The notes below the pieces were generated by a model. It had not been told where the DNA came from. It made no database searches and worked only from the letters and a program-made list of their open reading frames with translations. Positions 34,737 through 41,867 of a stretch of DNA of 59,525 bases are shown here, piece after piece. How positions within the stretch are numbered: the stretch's first letter is position 1; each line of letters begins with the position of its first letter. The DNA comes from a virus: IMG/VR virus record IMGVR_UViG_3300037234_000303, positions 1 through 59,525 of that record, one strand, 5' to 3'. The position numbers and the translations under genes are program-made.

Positions 34737-35534
34737 ATGATTATGCACGTAATTACAGGAATACCAAGAGCAGGAAGCACACTGCTATGTAACATCCTTG
34801 CGCAGAACCCTGCGTACAAGGTGCAGCACACGTCACCATTGGCTACGTTTGTTAATGGCATAGCGCTGACTGCGAGCATATCCCCAGATATGCAAAACTC
34901 TTATATAGGTGACCAGTCTATGTACCAGCGCATGGTCAGCGCCACCAGAGCTTTTGCTGACGAGTGGAATACGTTTGACACAGAGGCTGAACTTGGGCAG
35001 ACCGTGTGGGACAAGAACCGGCTATGGACAGTCAACACAATGAGTCTGCAACAGCTGTACCCGGAGGCCAAGACGATCGTACTGGTGCGTGACCTGCGCG
35101 ACGTACTGGCGTCGATGGAGAAGCAGCACAGGAAGCAGCCGATGTTTGATGCAACCGTCGATGCCCAATACAAGACGGTATACGCCCGCAGCGCGTCACT
35201 CATGGAACCAGATGGCTTGGTCGGTGCCTGCGTACTCGGCGTCGAAGATATCATACGCAGGAACCATAAGAACGTCATCGTTCTCGCATATGAGGAGTTT
35301 GTCTACAACCCGGAGAAGGCACTGGCGTTGCTCGACGACTTTGAATATGACTTCGAGAACATCGTCAACACAGCGACGGACGTTGACGCACTGAACTACG
35401 ACAAGTTCCCGCACGAGGGCTCTGGCAAGATCGACAAGGGCTACGTTAATTCGTGGAAGGAATTTATAGACCCCGACCTCGCAGACCAGATAAGGTCGTG
35501 GTATCCATTCTACACAAAATCATTGGGGTATTGA
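34737..35534 (+). CDS. Sulfotransferase-family protein
   Basis: A predicted PAPS-dependent sulfotransferase of 265 residues. The 5'-phosphosulfate loop GIPRAGSTLLCNIL lies near the N-terminus and the 3'-phosphate motif IVLVRDLRDVLAS near residue 115; later YEEFVYNPEKAL and a C-terminal WKEF...WYPFYTKSLGY fit the family. Start ATG 34737 follows AAAGGAG; ATG 34743 is an alternative. It lies between two tail-fibre genes, so the substrate may be a virion or host-surface glycan or a tyrosine. The substrate is not determinable from sequence. Confidence 0.85.
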   Translation: MIMHVITGIPRAGSTLLCNILAQNPAYKVQHTSPLATFVNGIALTASISPDMQNSYIGDQSMYQRMVSATRAFADEWNTFDTEAELGQTVWDKNRLWTVNTMSLQQLYPEAKTIVLVRDLRDVLASMEKQHRKQPMFDATVDAQYKTVYARSASLMEPDGLVGACVLGVEDIIRRNHKNVIVLAYEEFVYNPEKALALLDDFEYDFENIVNTATDVDALNYDKFPHEGSGKIDKGYVNSWKEFIDPDLADQIRSWYPFYTKSLGY

Positions 35535-35535
35535 C

Positions 35536-36831
35536 ATGGCAAGATGGTACGACGTTTCTTTTGGCAGCACGAAGACCGGGCTAACTCCGACGTATCGTCA
35601 GTACGATAACACGGGTGCGGAAGTCGTTGCAGCCACGGCTACTGGTGTTGTGGAAGTTGGTGGAGGCGCATACGGTGTCCTCGTAGCCCTCGATGCAACT
35701 ACCACGGGCATCGAATGGGACTCGGGCACGGGTGTGTTCGCGCACGAAGACATTGTGCATCTCGGCAAGGTAGACGACATCTTGTTGGACACAGCGGCTA
35801 TGCAGCCCCTGACTGTCACCATGGACGGGAAGCTTGATACCATCGACACAGAGGTTGGTGTCATTGACACAGAGGTTGGTGTCATCGACGGGATCGTAGA
35901 TGACATCTTGGCGGACACAGCGGCAATGCAGCCCCTGACTGTCACCATGGACGGGAAGCTCGATACCATCGACACAGAGGTTGGTGTCATTGACACAGAG
36001 GTTGGTGTCATCGATGGCAACGTTGATCTCATCTTAGCAGACACAGCGGCGATGCAGCCTCTGACAGTCACCATGGACGGCAAGCTGGACACCATCGACA
36101 CTGAGGTTGGTGCCATCGACGGGGTCGTAGACGCCATCCTGCTGGACACAGATGCTATGCAACCCCTGACTGTCATCATGGACGGGAAGCTGGACGCCAT
36201 CGATACTGTCGTCGATACTGTCTTGGTAGACACAGCGGCAATGCAGCCCCTGACTGTCACTATGGATGGGAAGCTGGATACCATCGACACAGAGGTTGGT
36301 GTTATCGACGGGATCGCAGACACCATCTTGTTGGACACAGCGGCCATGCAGCCCCTGACTGTCACTATGGACGGTAAGCTTGACACCATCGACACAGAGG
36401 TTGGTGTCATCGACGGGATCGCTGATCTCATCTTAGCAGACACAGCGGCTATGCAGCCTCTGACTGTCACTATGGACGGGAAGCTCGATGATACCTTGGT
36501 AGACACAGCGGCCCTTATCGTCCTTGGTCAGGACATCCTGTGGCCTGTATCGCAAATGTCGCCTGTGGTCAACCTTATAATCCCGAAGCTCAACTCCATG
36601 GACGGGAAGCTGAATACCATCGACTCAGAGGTTGGTGCCCTCGATACCCGGCAGATTCTGATCGAGAAGATTCTCAGGAACAAGACTGAGACCGACCCCG
36701 TTACCGGGATAATGACTGTGTACGACGATGACAATGTAACTCCGTTGCTCACAGCCAATTTATATGATGACATCGCCGGAACGACACTGTACAACGGTGC
36801 TGGCGCGGATCGGAGGAACAGGCTGACATGA
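35536..36831 (+). CDS. Tail fibre with heptad-quantised tandem repeats
   Basis: A 431-residue protein. Residues 1-75 form a small N-terminal beta domain. Residues about 80-325 are seven copies of a module containing DTAAMQPLTVTMDGKL joined by variable numbers of IDTEVGV heptads, plus a degenerate eighth copy. The hydrophobic spacing indicates a trimeric coiled-coil stalk. A C-terminal domain follows (KILRNKTETDPVTGIMTVYDD, common in phage tail proteins). The antisense strand is also open across the repeats, which is a by-product of repetition. Its TGA overlaps the next ATG. Confidence 0.8.
   Translation: MARWYDVSFGSTKTGLTPTYRQYDNTGAEVVAATATGVVEVGGGAYGVLVALDATTTGIEWDSGTGVFAHEDIVHLGKVDDILLDTAAMQPLTVTMDGKLDTIDTEVGVIDTEVGVIDGIVDDILADTAAMQPLTVTMDGKLDTIDTEVGVIDTEVGVIDGNVDLILADTAAMQPLTVTMDGKLDTIDTEVGAIDGVVDAILLDTDAMQPLTVIMDGKLDAIDTVVDTVLVDTAAMQPLTVTMDGKLDTIDTEVGVIDGIADTILLDTAAMQPLTVTMDGKLDTIDTEVGVIDGIADLILADTAAMQPLTVTMDGKLDDTLVDTAALIVLGQDILWPVSQMSPVVNLIIPKLNSMDGKLNTIDSEVGALDTRQILIEKILRNKTETDPVTGIMTVYDDDNVTPLLTANLYDDIAGTTLYNGAGADRRNRLT
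35788..36525. repeat. Long tandem repeat array in tail-fibre gene, spaced in multiples of 21 nt
   Basis: The module beginning GACACAG(C/A)(G)GC starts at 35788, 35914, 36040, 36145, 36229, 36334, 36439 and 36502. Spacings are 126, 126, 105, 84, 105, 105 and 63 nt, all exact multiples of 21 nt (seven codons). Copies are nearly identical in DNA. Confidence 0.9.
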
Positions 36832-36974
36832 TCGTAGCACGCGGACTTGGTTCCCCGGGGAGGCTCCTAGCGAGCTCCGGGCTCGGTAGATTCAGCAAGC
36901 GGCTGGTAGCAGGCGGGGCCGCTCGATTCTGCCTGTATATCATACAAACAGTGGTGCGCAGCGTTGAGCGGTGA
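36828..36974 (+). CDS. 48-residue basic tail-cassette peptide
   Basis: ATG 36828 overlaps the fibre-gene TGA (ATGA), with GAGGAAC about 9 nt upstream. It begins MIVARGLGSPGRLLASSG and is basic with a hydrophobic stretch RFCLYIIQTVV. Short proteins of this type recur in phage tail cassettes with unknown role. Confidence 0.6.
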   Translation: MIVARGLGSPGRLLASSGLGRFSKRLVAGGAARFCLYIIQTVVRSVER

Positions 36975-37152
36975 GATAGTACAGTTCAGTCTGCAGCGAG
37001 CGAAAGCCGTGGAATCTGTGGTATCATACATAGAACAAGCAGTTGTGAGCCTGCGCTGTGTGGACACAGGGCGGCAGGCAACGGTATACATTACTCAGAC
37101 CCCGCAGTACACGTGGGATCTGGGTTCTTTTGGTTTAACTGGATGCAGTTGA
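36964..37152 (+). CDS. 62-residue tail-cassette protein, TTG start
   Basis: The frame has no ATG, so TTG 36964 (SGEIVQFSLQRAKAV) is the best start, overlapping the preceding gene by 11 nt. It looks like a small beta domain (VVSLRCVDTGRQATVYIT). Function is unknown. Confidence 0.5.
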   Translation: MSGEIVQFSLQRAKAVESVVSYIEQAVVSLRCVDTGRQATVYITQTPQYTWDLGSFGLTGCS

Positions 37153-37162
37153 GGAGTAAGAT

Positions 37163-37474
37163 ATGGCGGCTAATGAGATACATTTAGAGGACATCGGAAC
37201 CATCTTTGAGATCACTCTGAAGGATGGCGACGCGATCGTTGACCTGCAGCTGGCCACCACGATGGAGATACTGTTCCTCCCGCCCAACAAGGTGGCAGTG
37301 ACACAGACAGCGGTGCACAAGACCGATGGCTCCGACGGCATCATACAGTATACGACCCTCGCCGACGACTTGGATCAGGTCGGCAGGTGGAAGATTCAAG
37401 CGCACGTAATTCTACCGGCTGGCGAGTGGAAGTCAGACGTCGCAGAGTTCAAGGTGCATAGTAATTTAACCTGA
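37163..37474 (+). CDS. 103-residue Ig-like/BppU-like tail protein
   Basis: ATG 37163 follows GAGGAGTAAGAT. The pattern (EDIGTIFEITLKDGDAIVD, then MEILFLPPN, then DLDQVGRWKIQAHVIL) matches the small beta-sandwich found in BppU-type baseplate/fibre proteins and similar phage head or tail attachments. It closes the receptor-binding cassette. Likely structural. Confidence 0.6.
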   Translation: MAANEIHLEDIGTIFEITLKDGDAIVDLQLATTMEILFLPPNKVAVTQTAVHKTDGSDGIIQYTTLADDLDQVGRWKIQAHVILPAGEWKSDVAEFKVHSNLT

Positions 37475-37500
37475 CGTATAATCAACCCGAGGACGGCGCG

Positions 37501-37896
37501 ATGCCCGAAACAGCAGAGATAAGAGGATTAGAAGTGCGAGTGGCTGTACTGGAAAAACAGCAGGCAACTTTTGAACGAAGTGCTATTGGATTTATGCAGC
37601 ACGCTGCGAACGAGGAGAACAGTATCCACGAGAGACTCGACGAAATTGTCTCGGAAGTCCACAAGATTCCCGAGATGGTTAGCAAGAAGATCAACGAGTC
37701 CCGCACCGAGATGCGGAACGAGATTGATAAGGCGCACCCGCGCAGGCACGAGGTAGTAACACCCCGGGCGCTGTATGCGTTCGCCGGTATTCTTGCCGTC
37801 GTGTTGGTAGCCGGGATGACAGTCACCATGGTCGTATGGGACAAGATTGACAACGCGACCCACGTGGAGCAGCCTTATGAGACCCCAACTCGCTGA
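37501..37896 (+). CDS. Coiled-coil protein with C-terminal TM segment (XhlA-like)
   Basis: A 131-residue protein with a charged coiled coil at residues about 5-85 and one TM helix at about 91-113 (LYAFAGILAVVLVAGMTVT), then a short polar tail. This layout resembles XhlA-type haemolysin/holin accessory proteins and also i-spanin-like proteins. It lies directly upstream of the amidase and overlaps its start, so it is probably part of the lysis cassette. Confidence 0.6.
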   Translation: MPETAEIRGLEVRVAVLEKQQATFERSAIGFMQHAANEENSIHERLDEIVSEVHKIPEMVSKKINESRTEMRNEIDKAHPRRHEVVTPRALYAFAGILAVVLVAGMTVTMVVWDKIDNATHVEQPYETPTR

Positions 37897-38371
37897 GAAC
37901 ATCCACAGTATAGTCATCCACTGCTCCGCTTCTCGCGAGGGCAGACCCTTGAGTTTGGCCAGTCTTAATGCCATGCACAAGCAGCGTGGCTTTGCCATGG
38001 TCGGTTACCACAGGGTCATCCTGCTTGATGGCAGCGTGGTTCAGGGTCGCCCATACACCCGGCAGGGTGCCCACGTCGCTGGAAATAATCTCAACACACT
38101 CGGGATCTGTATGGTTGGTGGCTTGGCAGAGGATGGCACCCCGAAGAACACATTCACGTCAGCACAAATGACAGCTCTGGCAGCGGAGCTGATCAATCTT
38201 AAGAAGCTGTTCCCGAGCATCCGCCAGATCACAGGCCACCGGGATTACTCGCCAGACCTCAACGGGGATGGTATCATCACACGTAATGAATGGATCAAGG
38301 AGTGTCCTTGCTTCGACGTTAAAGCTAAAATGGCCGAGTGGGGCATGACCCACTTCATGGAGAGATTATGA
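37877..38371 (+). CDS. T7-type N-acetylmuramoyl-L-alanine amidase (endolysin)
   Basis: Zinc amidase cleaving the glycan-peptide bond of peptidoglycan. ATG 37877 has GGAG 7 nt upstream; the longer TTG-start frame is not needed. In the 164-residue product the Zn ligands are His15 (IHCSAS), His121 (GHRD) and Cys143 (ECPCFDV), with Tyr44 and Lys141 matching the T7 lysozyme catalytic pair. Between His121 and Cys143 sits an EF-hand-like calcium loop (D127, N129, D131, G132, I134, E138). There is no signal peptide, so release needs a holin. The stop overlaps the next start. Confidence 0.92.
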   Translation: MRPQLAENIHSIVIHCSASREGRPLSLASLNAMHKQRGFAMVGYHRVILLDGSVVQGRPYTRQGAHVAGNNLNTLGICMVGGLAEDGTPKNTFTSAQMTALAAELINLKKLFPSIRQITGHRDYSPDLNGDGIITRNEWIKECPCFDVKAKMAEWGMTHFMERL

Positions 38372-38727
38372 ATACATACAGACAGGGCGAAGGCCTAGTA
38401 AAAACATTTCGTGGCACCGCGCCAACGTACCGAGCACCTGATGTCAACGGCGTCATCAAGCCATTGCCACCCGGCGAGATTGCTGGGTACGTCATGTTCG
38501 CACAGCACGAGGGCGACTCGGTCATTGAGAACATTGACATCACGCTGGTAAACGGCGCGTTCAGTGAGCCGCTCAACGTAGATCTGGTATCCCCGGGTAT
38601 GTGGAAGTACTGGTTCAGGACGGTTGACACAATCGGGCAGGAGTCAATAAATTCGGAGGTGTTGACCCTTGAGGTGTTGGCCCCTTTAGCAAACCCGAAC
38701 CCGCCGACCGGGATAGGCATCGCGTGA
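38368..38727 (+). CDS. 119-residue Ig/Fn3-like protein
   Basis: ATG 38368 overlaps the amidase stop (ATGA), with GGAGAGATT before it. The sequence looks like a single beta-sandwich (YVMFAQHEGDSVIENIDITL, then GMWKYWFRTVDTIGQES) ending in a Pro-rich tail. It may be a virion surface or tail component, despite its place inside the lysis cluster. No specific family was assigned. Confidence 0.6.
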   Translation: MNTYRQGEGLVKTFRGTAPTYRAPDVNGVIKPLPPGEIAGYVMFAQHEGDSVIENIDITLVNGAFSEPLNVDLVSPGMWKYWFRTVDTIGQESINSEVLTLEVLAPLANPNPPTGIGIA

Positions 38728-38834
38728 CAAGCTCGCAAAAAGTTTTGGTCGGAGTAGCAGTGGGTATAGGCCTCTCGCTTCTCGCACTCACTATCCTATA
38801 CGGCGCAGCCTTGTACGCATGGCTCGGAATCTAA
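38724..38834 (+). CDS. 36-residue single-pass membrane peptide
   Basis: GTG 38724 overlaps the preceding TGA (GTGA). Nearly the whole peptide is one hydrophobic helix (VGVAVGIGLSLLALTILYGA). It lies between the amidase and the holin, so it could be an antiholin or second holin. Too short for family assignment. Confidence 0.55.
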   Translation: MTSSQKVLVGVAVGIGLSLLALTILYGAALYAWLGI

Positions 38835-38856
38835 CAGGAACTGCACGGAGAATGAT

Positions 38857-39267
38857 ATGGGTTGGTTAACAGCAATAGGTGGATGGTTCATGGGTAGCTC
38901 CGGAGAGAAGAATGCGGAGCTTGCACGGGACACTATACGCGCCGCTGGCACGTGGATTGATGAGCAGAAGTTTACCCCCGAGGAGAAGTCGAAGGCGAAC
39001 CTCGAACTCGCAACGAAGTATGCGAACTTCGTGGATCAGTCGTTGCAGGAGAAAACCGAGCGGTCAAAGACGCGCAGGTCACTCGCTCTATTTATTATAA
39101 GGTTCGAAGGGTTCTTCTTGTTCATGTCAACGGTGATGTACAAGATTGATCCGGAATGGAGCAAGTATATCTACAAGATCGCAGTTGACTCGCCTTGGGG
39201 CTTGTTGACGTTGGGAGTCGGAGCGTTTTTCTTCGGCACGCACTTTCTGAGGGCTTGGAACAGATGA
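38857..39267 (+). CDS. Holin, GTA 3TM type
   Basis: A 136-residue protein with N-terminal MGWLTAIGGWFMG, a charged amphipathic middle (residues 20-70), then two clear TM helices at about 76-94 and 112-130. This matches the holin family with three TMs known from gene-transfer agents and phages. GGAG lies 6 nt before the ATG. Expected to release the amidase through the inner membrane. The following gene overlaps its stop. Confidence 0.75.
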   Translation: MGWLTAIGGWFMGSSGEKNAELARDTIRAAGTWIDEQKFTPEEKSKANLELATKYANFVDQSLQEKTERSKTRRSLALFIIRFEGFFLFMSTVMYKIDPEWSKYIYKIAVDSPWGLLTLGVGAFFFGTHFLRAWNR

Positions 39268-39524
39268 AAAACTTCATACAGAACTTGGTAGCAGGAATCG
39301 TGATGTTGCTGATGAGTTTGGCAGCGTTTGGCGCAACAGAATCCGGTGGCGCGTACAGGCCGGAGAACGTTTTACAGAAGGCCTACGGGCTCTGGGAGAC
39401 CGACGCGAACGGGGACTGGATGTTCTGTGCGGTGTTCCTGACAGAAGATGGGTTGGACATTGAAGCAGCTAAGTGCTGGGCTGTTCCTTATACAGTAACT
39501 GGCACAAAACAAGCGAGGATATAG
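39264..39524 (+). CDS. Secreted 86-residue protein with signal peptide
   Basis: ATG 39264 overlaps the holin stop. Residues 1-24 (MKNFIQNLVAGIVMLL, then SLAAFGA) form a classical signal peptide with predicted cleavage after AFGA. The mature part is a small domain with two Cys (about 54 and 70). It is probably periplasmic. Lysis or envelope role is inferred from position; it has no lipobox, so it is not a typical o-spanin. Confidence 0.6.
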   Translation: MKNFIQNLVAGIVMLLMSLAAFGATESGGAYRPENVLQKAYGLWETDANGDWMFCAVFLTEDGLDIEAAKCWAVPYTVTGTKQARI

Positions 39525-39526
39525 AC

Positions 39527-39709
39527 ATGGCGGGAAGTATAGAGGATTTTGCAGCACAGTTCGGGGTTCGTCCCAAGAAGAAGCCTCAGGGTCTACGGGC
39601 AGAGGTTGTAACCCCAGCTGAAGTTGCGGCGAGGAAAAAGAAAGTGGCTGACAAGCGCAGCCTCCGGCAGAAGATGCGCGACCGGCGCAAAGTGTTGGAC
39701 AACTTATAA
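39527..39709 (+). CDS. 60-residue basic protein
   Basis: ATG 39527 follows GCGAGGATATAGAC. It begins MAGSIEDFAAQFGVRPKKK and is Lys/Arg-rich with a helical C-terminus (RSLRQKMRDRRKVLDNL). May bind nucleic acid or be a small virion protein. No family was recognised. Confidence 0.65.
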   Translation: MAGSIEDFAAQFGVRPKKKPQGLRAEVVTPAEVAARKKKVADKRSLRQKMRDRRKVLDNL

Positions 39710-39724
39710 TCGAGAGGTGGTGTA

Positions 39725-40300
39725 ATGGTAGACAATTTTAGAGGCGGCGAACAGGCGGAAGACGAGGAAGTCAAAAAGTTTGACGCAAAGACACATGCGG
39801 TGACTATGATAGATTTGGTTCACCGGCTGACCCACGATGGGATGGTGTTTAGCTCAACGGGTAAGAACACTGGGCTACTCAACGCGGGCACGGCTGACTT
39901 CTTGTTCGTCACTGGCGCTAACGAGGTTCATTTGACGAAGGTCACAATGTTTCCCGGTGATGGTGACGTGGACTTCGTTGCGTACGAGGATACGGTGACC
40001 TCAGCAAATGGTGGAGAAGTGCCTTTGATTAACGTCAACCGCACGAGTTCCAAGGAACCGCTGGTCAAGCTGTACGGTGCACCGACTGTCACTACCCTCG
40101 GCGACATCATCCACACCACGTGGGCTGTCCCAACAGTTTCCTCGGGTAACGATTCGTCTGGTGTCATGAACGTCTCCCCGGGTGAGGAGTGGGTACTGAA
40201 ACCCAACAGCAAGTACCTGTTCAGGCTCACCAACAACAGCGGTGGTACCATCAGCTACGCGTGGGACATGCTCATGGTTGAGCTTACGTACGAGAATTGA
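39725..40300 (+). CDS. 191-residue beta-rich structural protein
   Basis: ATG 39725 follows GAGAGGTGGTGTA. The acidic N-terminus is followed by an extended beta pattern (residues about 40-190), e.g. HLTKVTMFPGDGDV and KYLFRLTNNSGGTISYAWDM. The latter motif is typical of phage virion proteins found in many structural clusters, for example small head or tail decoration proteins. Assignment as structural is inference. Confidence 0.65.
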   Translation: MVDNFRGGEQAEDEEVKKFDAKTHAVTMIDLVHRLTHDGMVFSSTGKNTGLLNAGTADFLFVTGANEVHLTKVTMFPGDGDVDFVAYEDTVTSANGGEVPLINVNRTSSKEPLVKLYGAPTVTTLGDIIHTTWAVPTVSSGNDSSGVMNVSPGEEWVLKPNSKYLFRLTNNSGGTISYAWDMLMVELTYEN

Positions 40301-40341
40301 TGCCCCACTGAAGCCGGTTCCTAGTTTAATTGGGTGGTTAT

Positions 40342-40620
40342 ATGAGTTGGAAAGAAAAACTAGATGAGTGTACGCACAGTGGCAAGTATCATTGGATTAC
40401 CTGCTGGGGTGGAGCGCATACTCTTGGAGTTTTAGCTTTAATGACGGTGGTGTTGTGGGTGGCACCACCGTTGTTGATTCCTAGTGCCGTGGTGGGATGT
40501 GGTGTGACCCTCGTGCATGAAGGCAAAGGGCCGGGAGACTTGCTAAATAGTACTGATAGGATACTGGACTGGCTGCTGCCTATTATAGCTGCTGTCACAT
40601 TTGTGATAATTTTCCAGTAG
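40342..40620 (+). CDS. Small membrane protein, last gene of the + strand arm
   Basis: ATG 40342 (MSWKEKLDECTHSGKYHW) is preferred to an upstream TTG. The 92 residues carry hydrophobic segments at about 27-56 and 74-90, separated by a polar loop (HEGKGPGDLLNS). It ends at the convergence point with the leftward genes. A holin-like or envelope role is possible but unsupported. Confidence 0.65.
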   Translation: MSWKEKLDECTHSGKYHWITCWGGAHTLGVLALMTVVLWVAPPLLIPSAVVGCGVTLVHEGKGPGDLLNSTDRILDWLLPIIAAVTFVIIFQ

Positions 40621-40628
40621 ATTATCAC
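40603..40628. terminator. Hairpin at the convergent gene boundary
   Basis: GTGATAAT (40603-40610) and ATTATCAC (40621-40628) are perfect complements around a 10-nt loop that contains the + strand stop; the minus gene stops at 40625. The RNA hairpin could act in both directions, but the stem is AT-rich and lacks long U-runs. Confidence 0.4.
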
Positions 40629-40789
40629 GCATAGAAGATATTCTCAGGGCTTCTGCCCACTTCGATCCCGGCGTGCCGGTTCCATACTTTCAGTTGGATA
40701 ATGACCCCACGGTCTGTGGGTAGGACTATGACCACAGGCCATAGGTTGTAGTGCCGGGTTTGATACCAGCATACTTTATAGAGCTTCAT
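40625..40789 (-). CDS. 54-residue protein of unknown function
   Basis: ATG 40789 overlaps the TGA of the upstream 27-residue peptide, so the longer frame from 40843 is rejected. The product begins MKLYKVCWYQTRHYN and looks like a small beta domain. It is the last gene of the leftward operon. Function is unknown. Confidence 0.6.
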   Translation of the reverse strand: MKLYKVCWYQTRHYNLWPVVIVLPTDRGVIIQLKVWNRHAGIEVGRSPENIFYA

Positions 40790-40869
40790 GCGAAGCTCAG
40801 GTAGAGGAGTACCACTGTACCGACGCCGACGCAAAATCCCCACAGCACTCCTGATTCGAATTCGTTCAT
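40786..40869 (-). CDS. 27-residue single-pass membrane peptide
   Basis: ATG 40869 overlaps the upstream stop and its TGA overlaps the next ATG. The peptide starts MNEFESGVLWGFCVG and ends in a hydrophobic helix (TVVLLYLSFA). The tight coupling at both ends supports its being a gene. Confidence 0.55.
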   Translation of the reverse strand: MNEFESGVLWGFCVGVGTVVLLYLSFA

Positions 40870-41030
40870 GACACCGGGGTTTCCAGTTTTGTAACGATTA
40901 TCCGTATGGCGTTGGGGAACGCTTCCTTGGTGACTTTCTTCGCTCGGGTCTTATTCTTTGCTATCAGAATTAGGGACGTGGTCGAGTCAACCCACGAGTT
41001 CCTATAGAATGAGACGCTGAAATATTTCAT
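40866..41030 (-). CDS. 54-residue basic protein
   Basis: ATG 41030 overlaps the upstream TGA. It starts MKYFSVSFYRNSWVDS and has a Lys-rich middle (AKNKTRAKKVTKEAF). The beta-alpha-beta look suggests a tiny ferredoxin-like fold. Function is unknown. Confidence 0.6.
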   Translation of the reverse strand: MKYFSVSFYRNSWVDSTTSLILIAKNKTRAKKVTKEAFPNAIRIIVTKLETPVS

Positions 41031-41269
41031 GTCAGTACCACTTCGCGCAACCGGGGTGAGCTCGGCTCGAACCGGCATTGGATGTGCGAGAGGTAGTCGA
41101 TCATCTTCTGCCTCATTACCCCAGACTCGGAGTTCAGTCCTTCGAGCATGTGCTCAAAGTCCTTGGCGTCAAACAGGATGGCATTGCAACCTTGTCCGCA
41201 GACAGCGCCGCCAATAGGTACCCACGTGGAATCGGCTACTTTGCCGTCTTCATATCTGAGTAACATCAT
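41027..41269 (-). CDS. 80-residue protein of unknown function
   Basis: ATG 41269 overlaps the stop of the HslV-like gene. It has Cys at about 24 and 28 (VCGQGC) and a helical middle (DAKDFEHMLEGL). It follows the protease directly and could be an accessory to it, but only position suggests this. Confidence 0.65.
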   Translation of the reverse strand: MMLLRYEDGKVADSTWVPIGGAVCGQGCNAILFDAKDFEHMLEGLNSESGVMRQKMIDYLSHIQCRFEPSSPRLREVVLT

Positions 41270-41688
41270 TTCTTTTTGCCCCTTCGTCTTACGGTTGTTT
41301 TGTCCCCGGTTCCGGGGTCTACCTTCCCTGCTATCAGGACTGCGTCCTCCGGGCCAGCGCCCGCGTGCATCGCACCAAGAGCTGCCTGTGCGCCCGAACC
41401 AATAGCTGCGAAGCCGTCGGTCAGTTCGAAGAACGATTCGTGTTGGTCAAAACATAGGATGCGGCCATCGCTGGTAAGGATCAGGGCTTCCACTTCCTTC
41501 ATACTCGGTGCCTCGCCCTTGGCTCCCTTCTTCCACCAGTTCACGAATATGATGCACTCGGTGTACGAGCCTGCTATGCCCACGCAGTTACCCTTGTGCT
41601 TGAATACCTTCTGGGCGTGGCACTTGATGTCGCTGGTCAGCAGGGTGTCCCCTGCCATCAGCTGGTGGTTGCAGGCAATAGTTGTCAT
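41266..41688 (-). CDS. HslV/proteasome-beta-like Ntn protease
   Basis: ATG 41688 has GGAG 8 nt upstream; a longer frame to 41772 is rejected. The 140-residue protein begins MTTIACNHQLMAGD, so after Met removal Thr1 is N-terminal as in HslV. Asp13 (in AGD) and Lys26 (in QKVF) match HslV Asp17 and Lys33. Later VGIAGSYTECIIF and FAAIGSGAQAALGAMHAGA match the proteasome-fold core. No HslU-type ATPase gene is seen in the window, so it may act alone, capture host HslU or ClpX, or poison host HslV rings. Confidence 0.85.
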   Translation of the reverse strand: MTTIACNHQLMAGDTLLTSDIKCHAQKVFKHKGNCVGIAGSYTECIIFVNWWKKGAKGEAPSMKEVEALILTSDGRILCFDQHESFFELTDGFAAIGSGAQAALGAMHAGAGPEDAVLIAGKVDPGTGDKTTVRRRGKKK

Positions 41689-41867
41689 TACTGTGCTCCT
41701 AGCATCCGCCAGAATCTTTGCATAAGAAAGGCTTGGGCTAAATGTGATGGCCCGGTCGCTGCCGCACGCCACCTGAAGTTACGGATCTCAACCTCCAGAG
41801 CTGTCCCGGTCACGTGACCGTAATCCCAATACTGGGTGGTGAACTCGTGGTTCTTGGGTGTGATCAT
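41688..41867 (-). CDS. 59-residue protein upstream of the HslV-like gene
   Basis: ATG 41867 overlaps the upstream TGA, and its TAA overlaps the protease ATG by one base (TAATG). It is aromatic- and Arg-rich (TTQYWDYGHVTG, RNFRWRAAATG). Function is unknown. Strict coupling suggests co-production with the protease. Confidence 0.6.
   Translation of the reverse strand: MITPKNHEFTTQYWDYGHVTGTALEVEIRNFRWRAAATGPSHLAQAFLMQRFWRMLGAQ

Noticed and set aside
35598-36506. Long antisense open frame (about 300 codons) opposite the tail-fibre gene
   Set aside because: It mirrors the in-frame tandem repeats, has no ribosome binding site and encodes low-complexity sequence; it is a by-product of repetition.
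35788-36525. Regular repeats considered as a CRISPR array
   Set aside because: Repeats are long, in frame, translated and without unique spacers; they encode a coiled-coil stalk.
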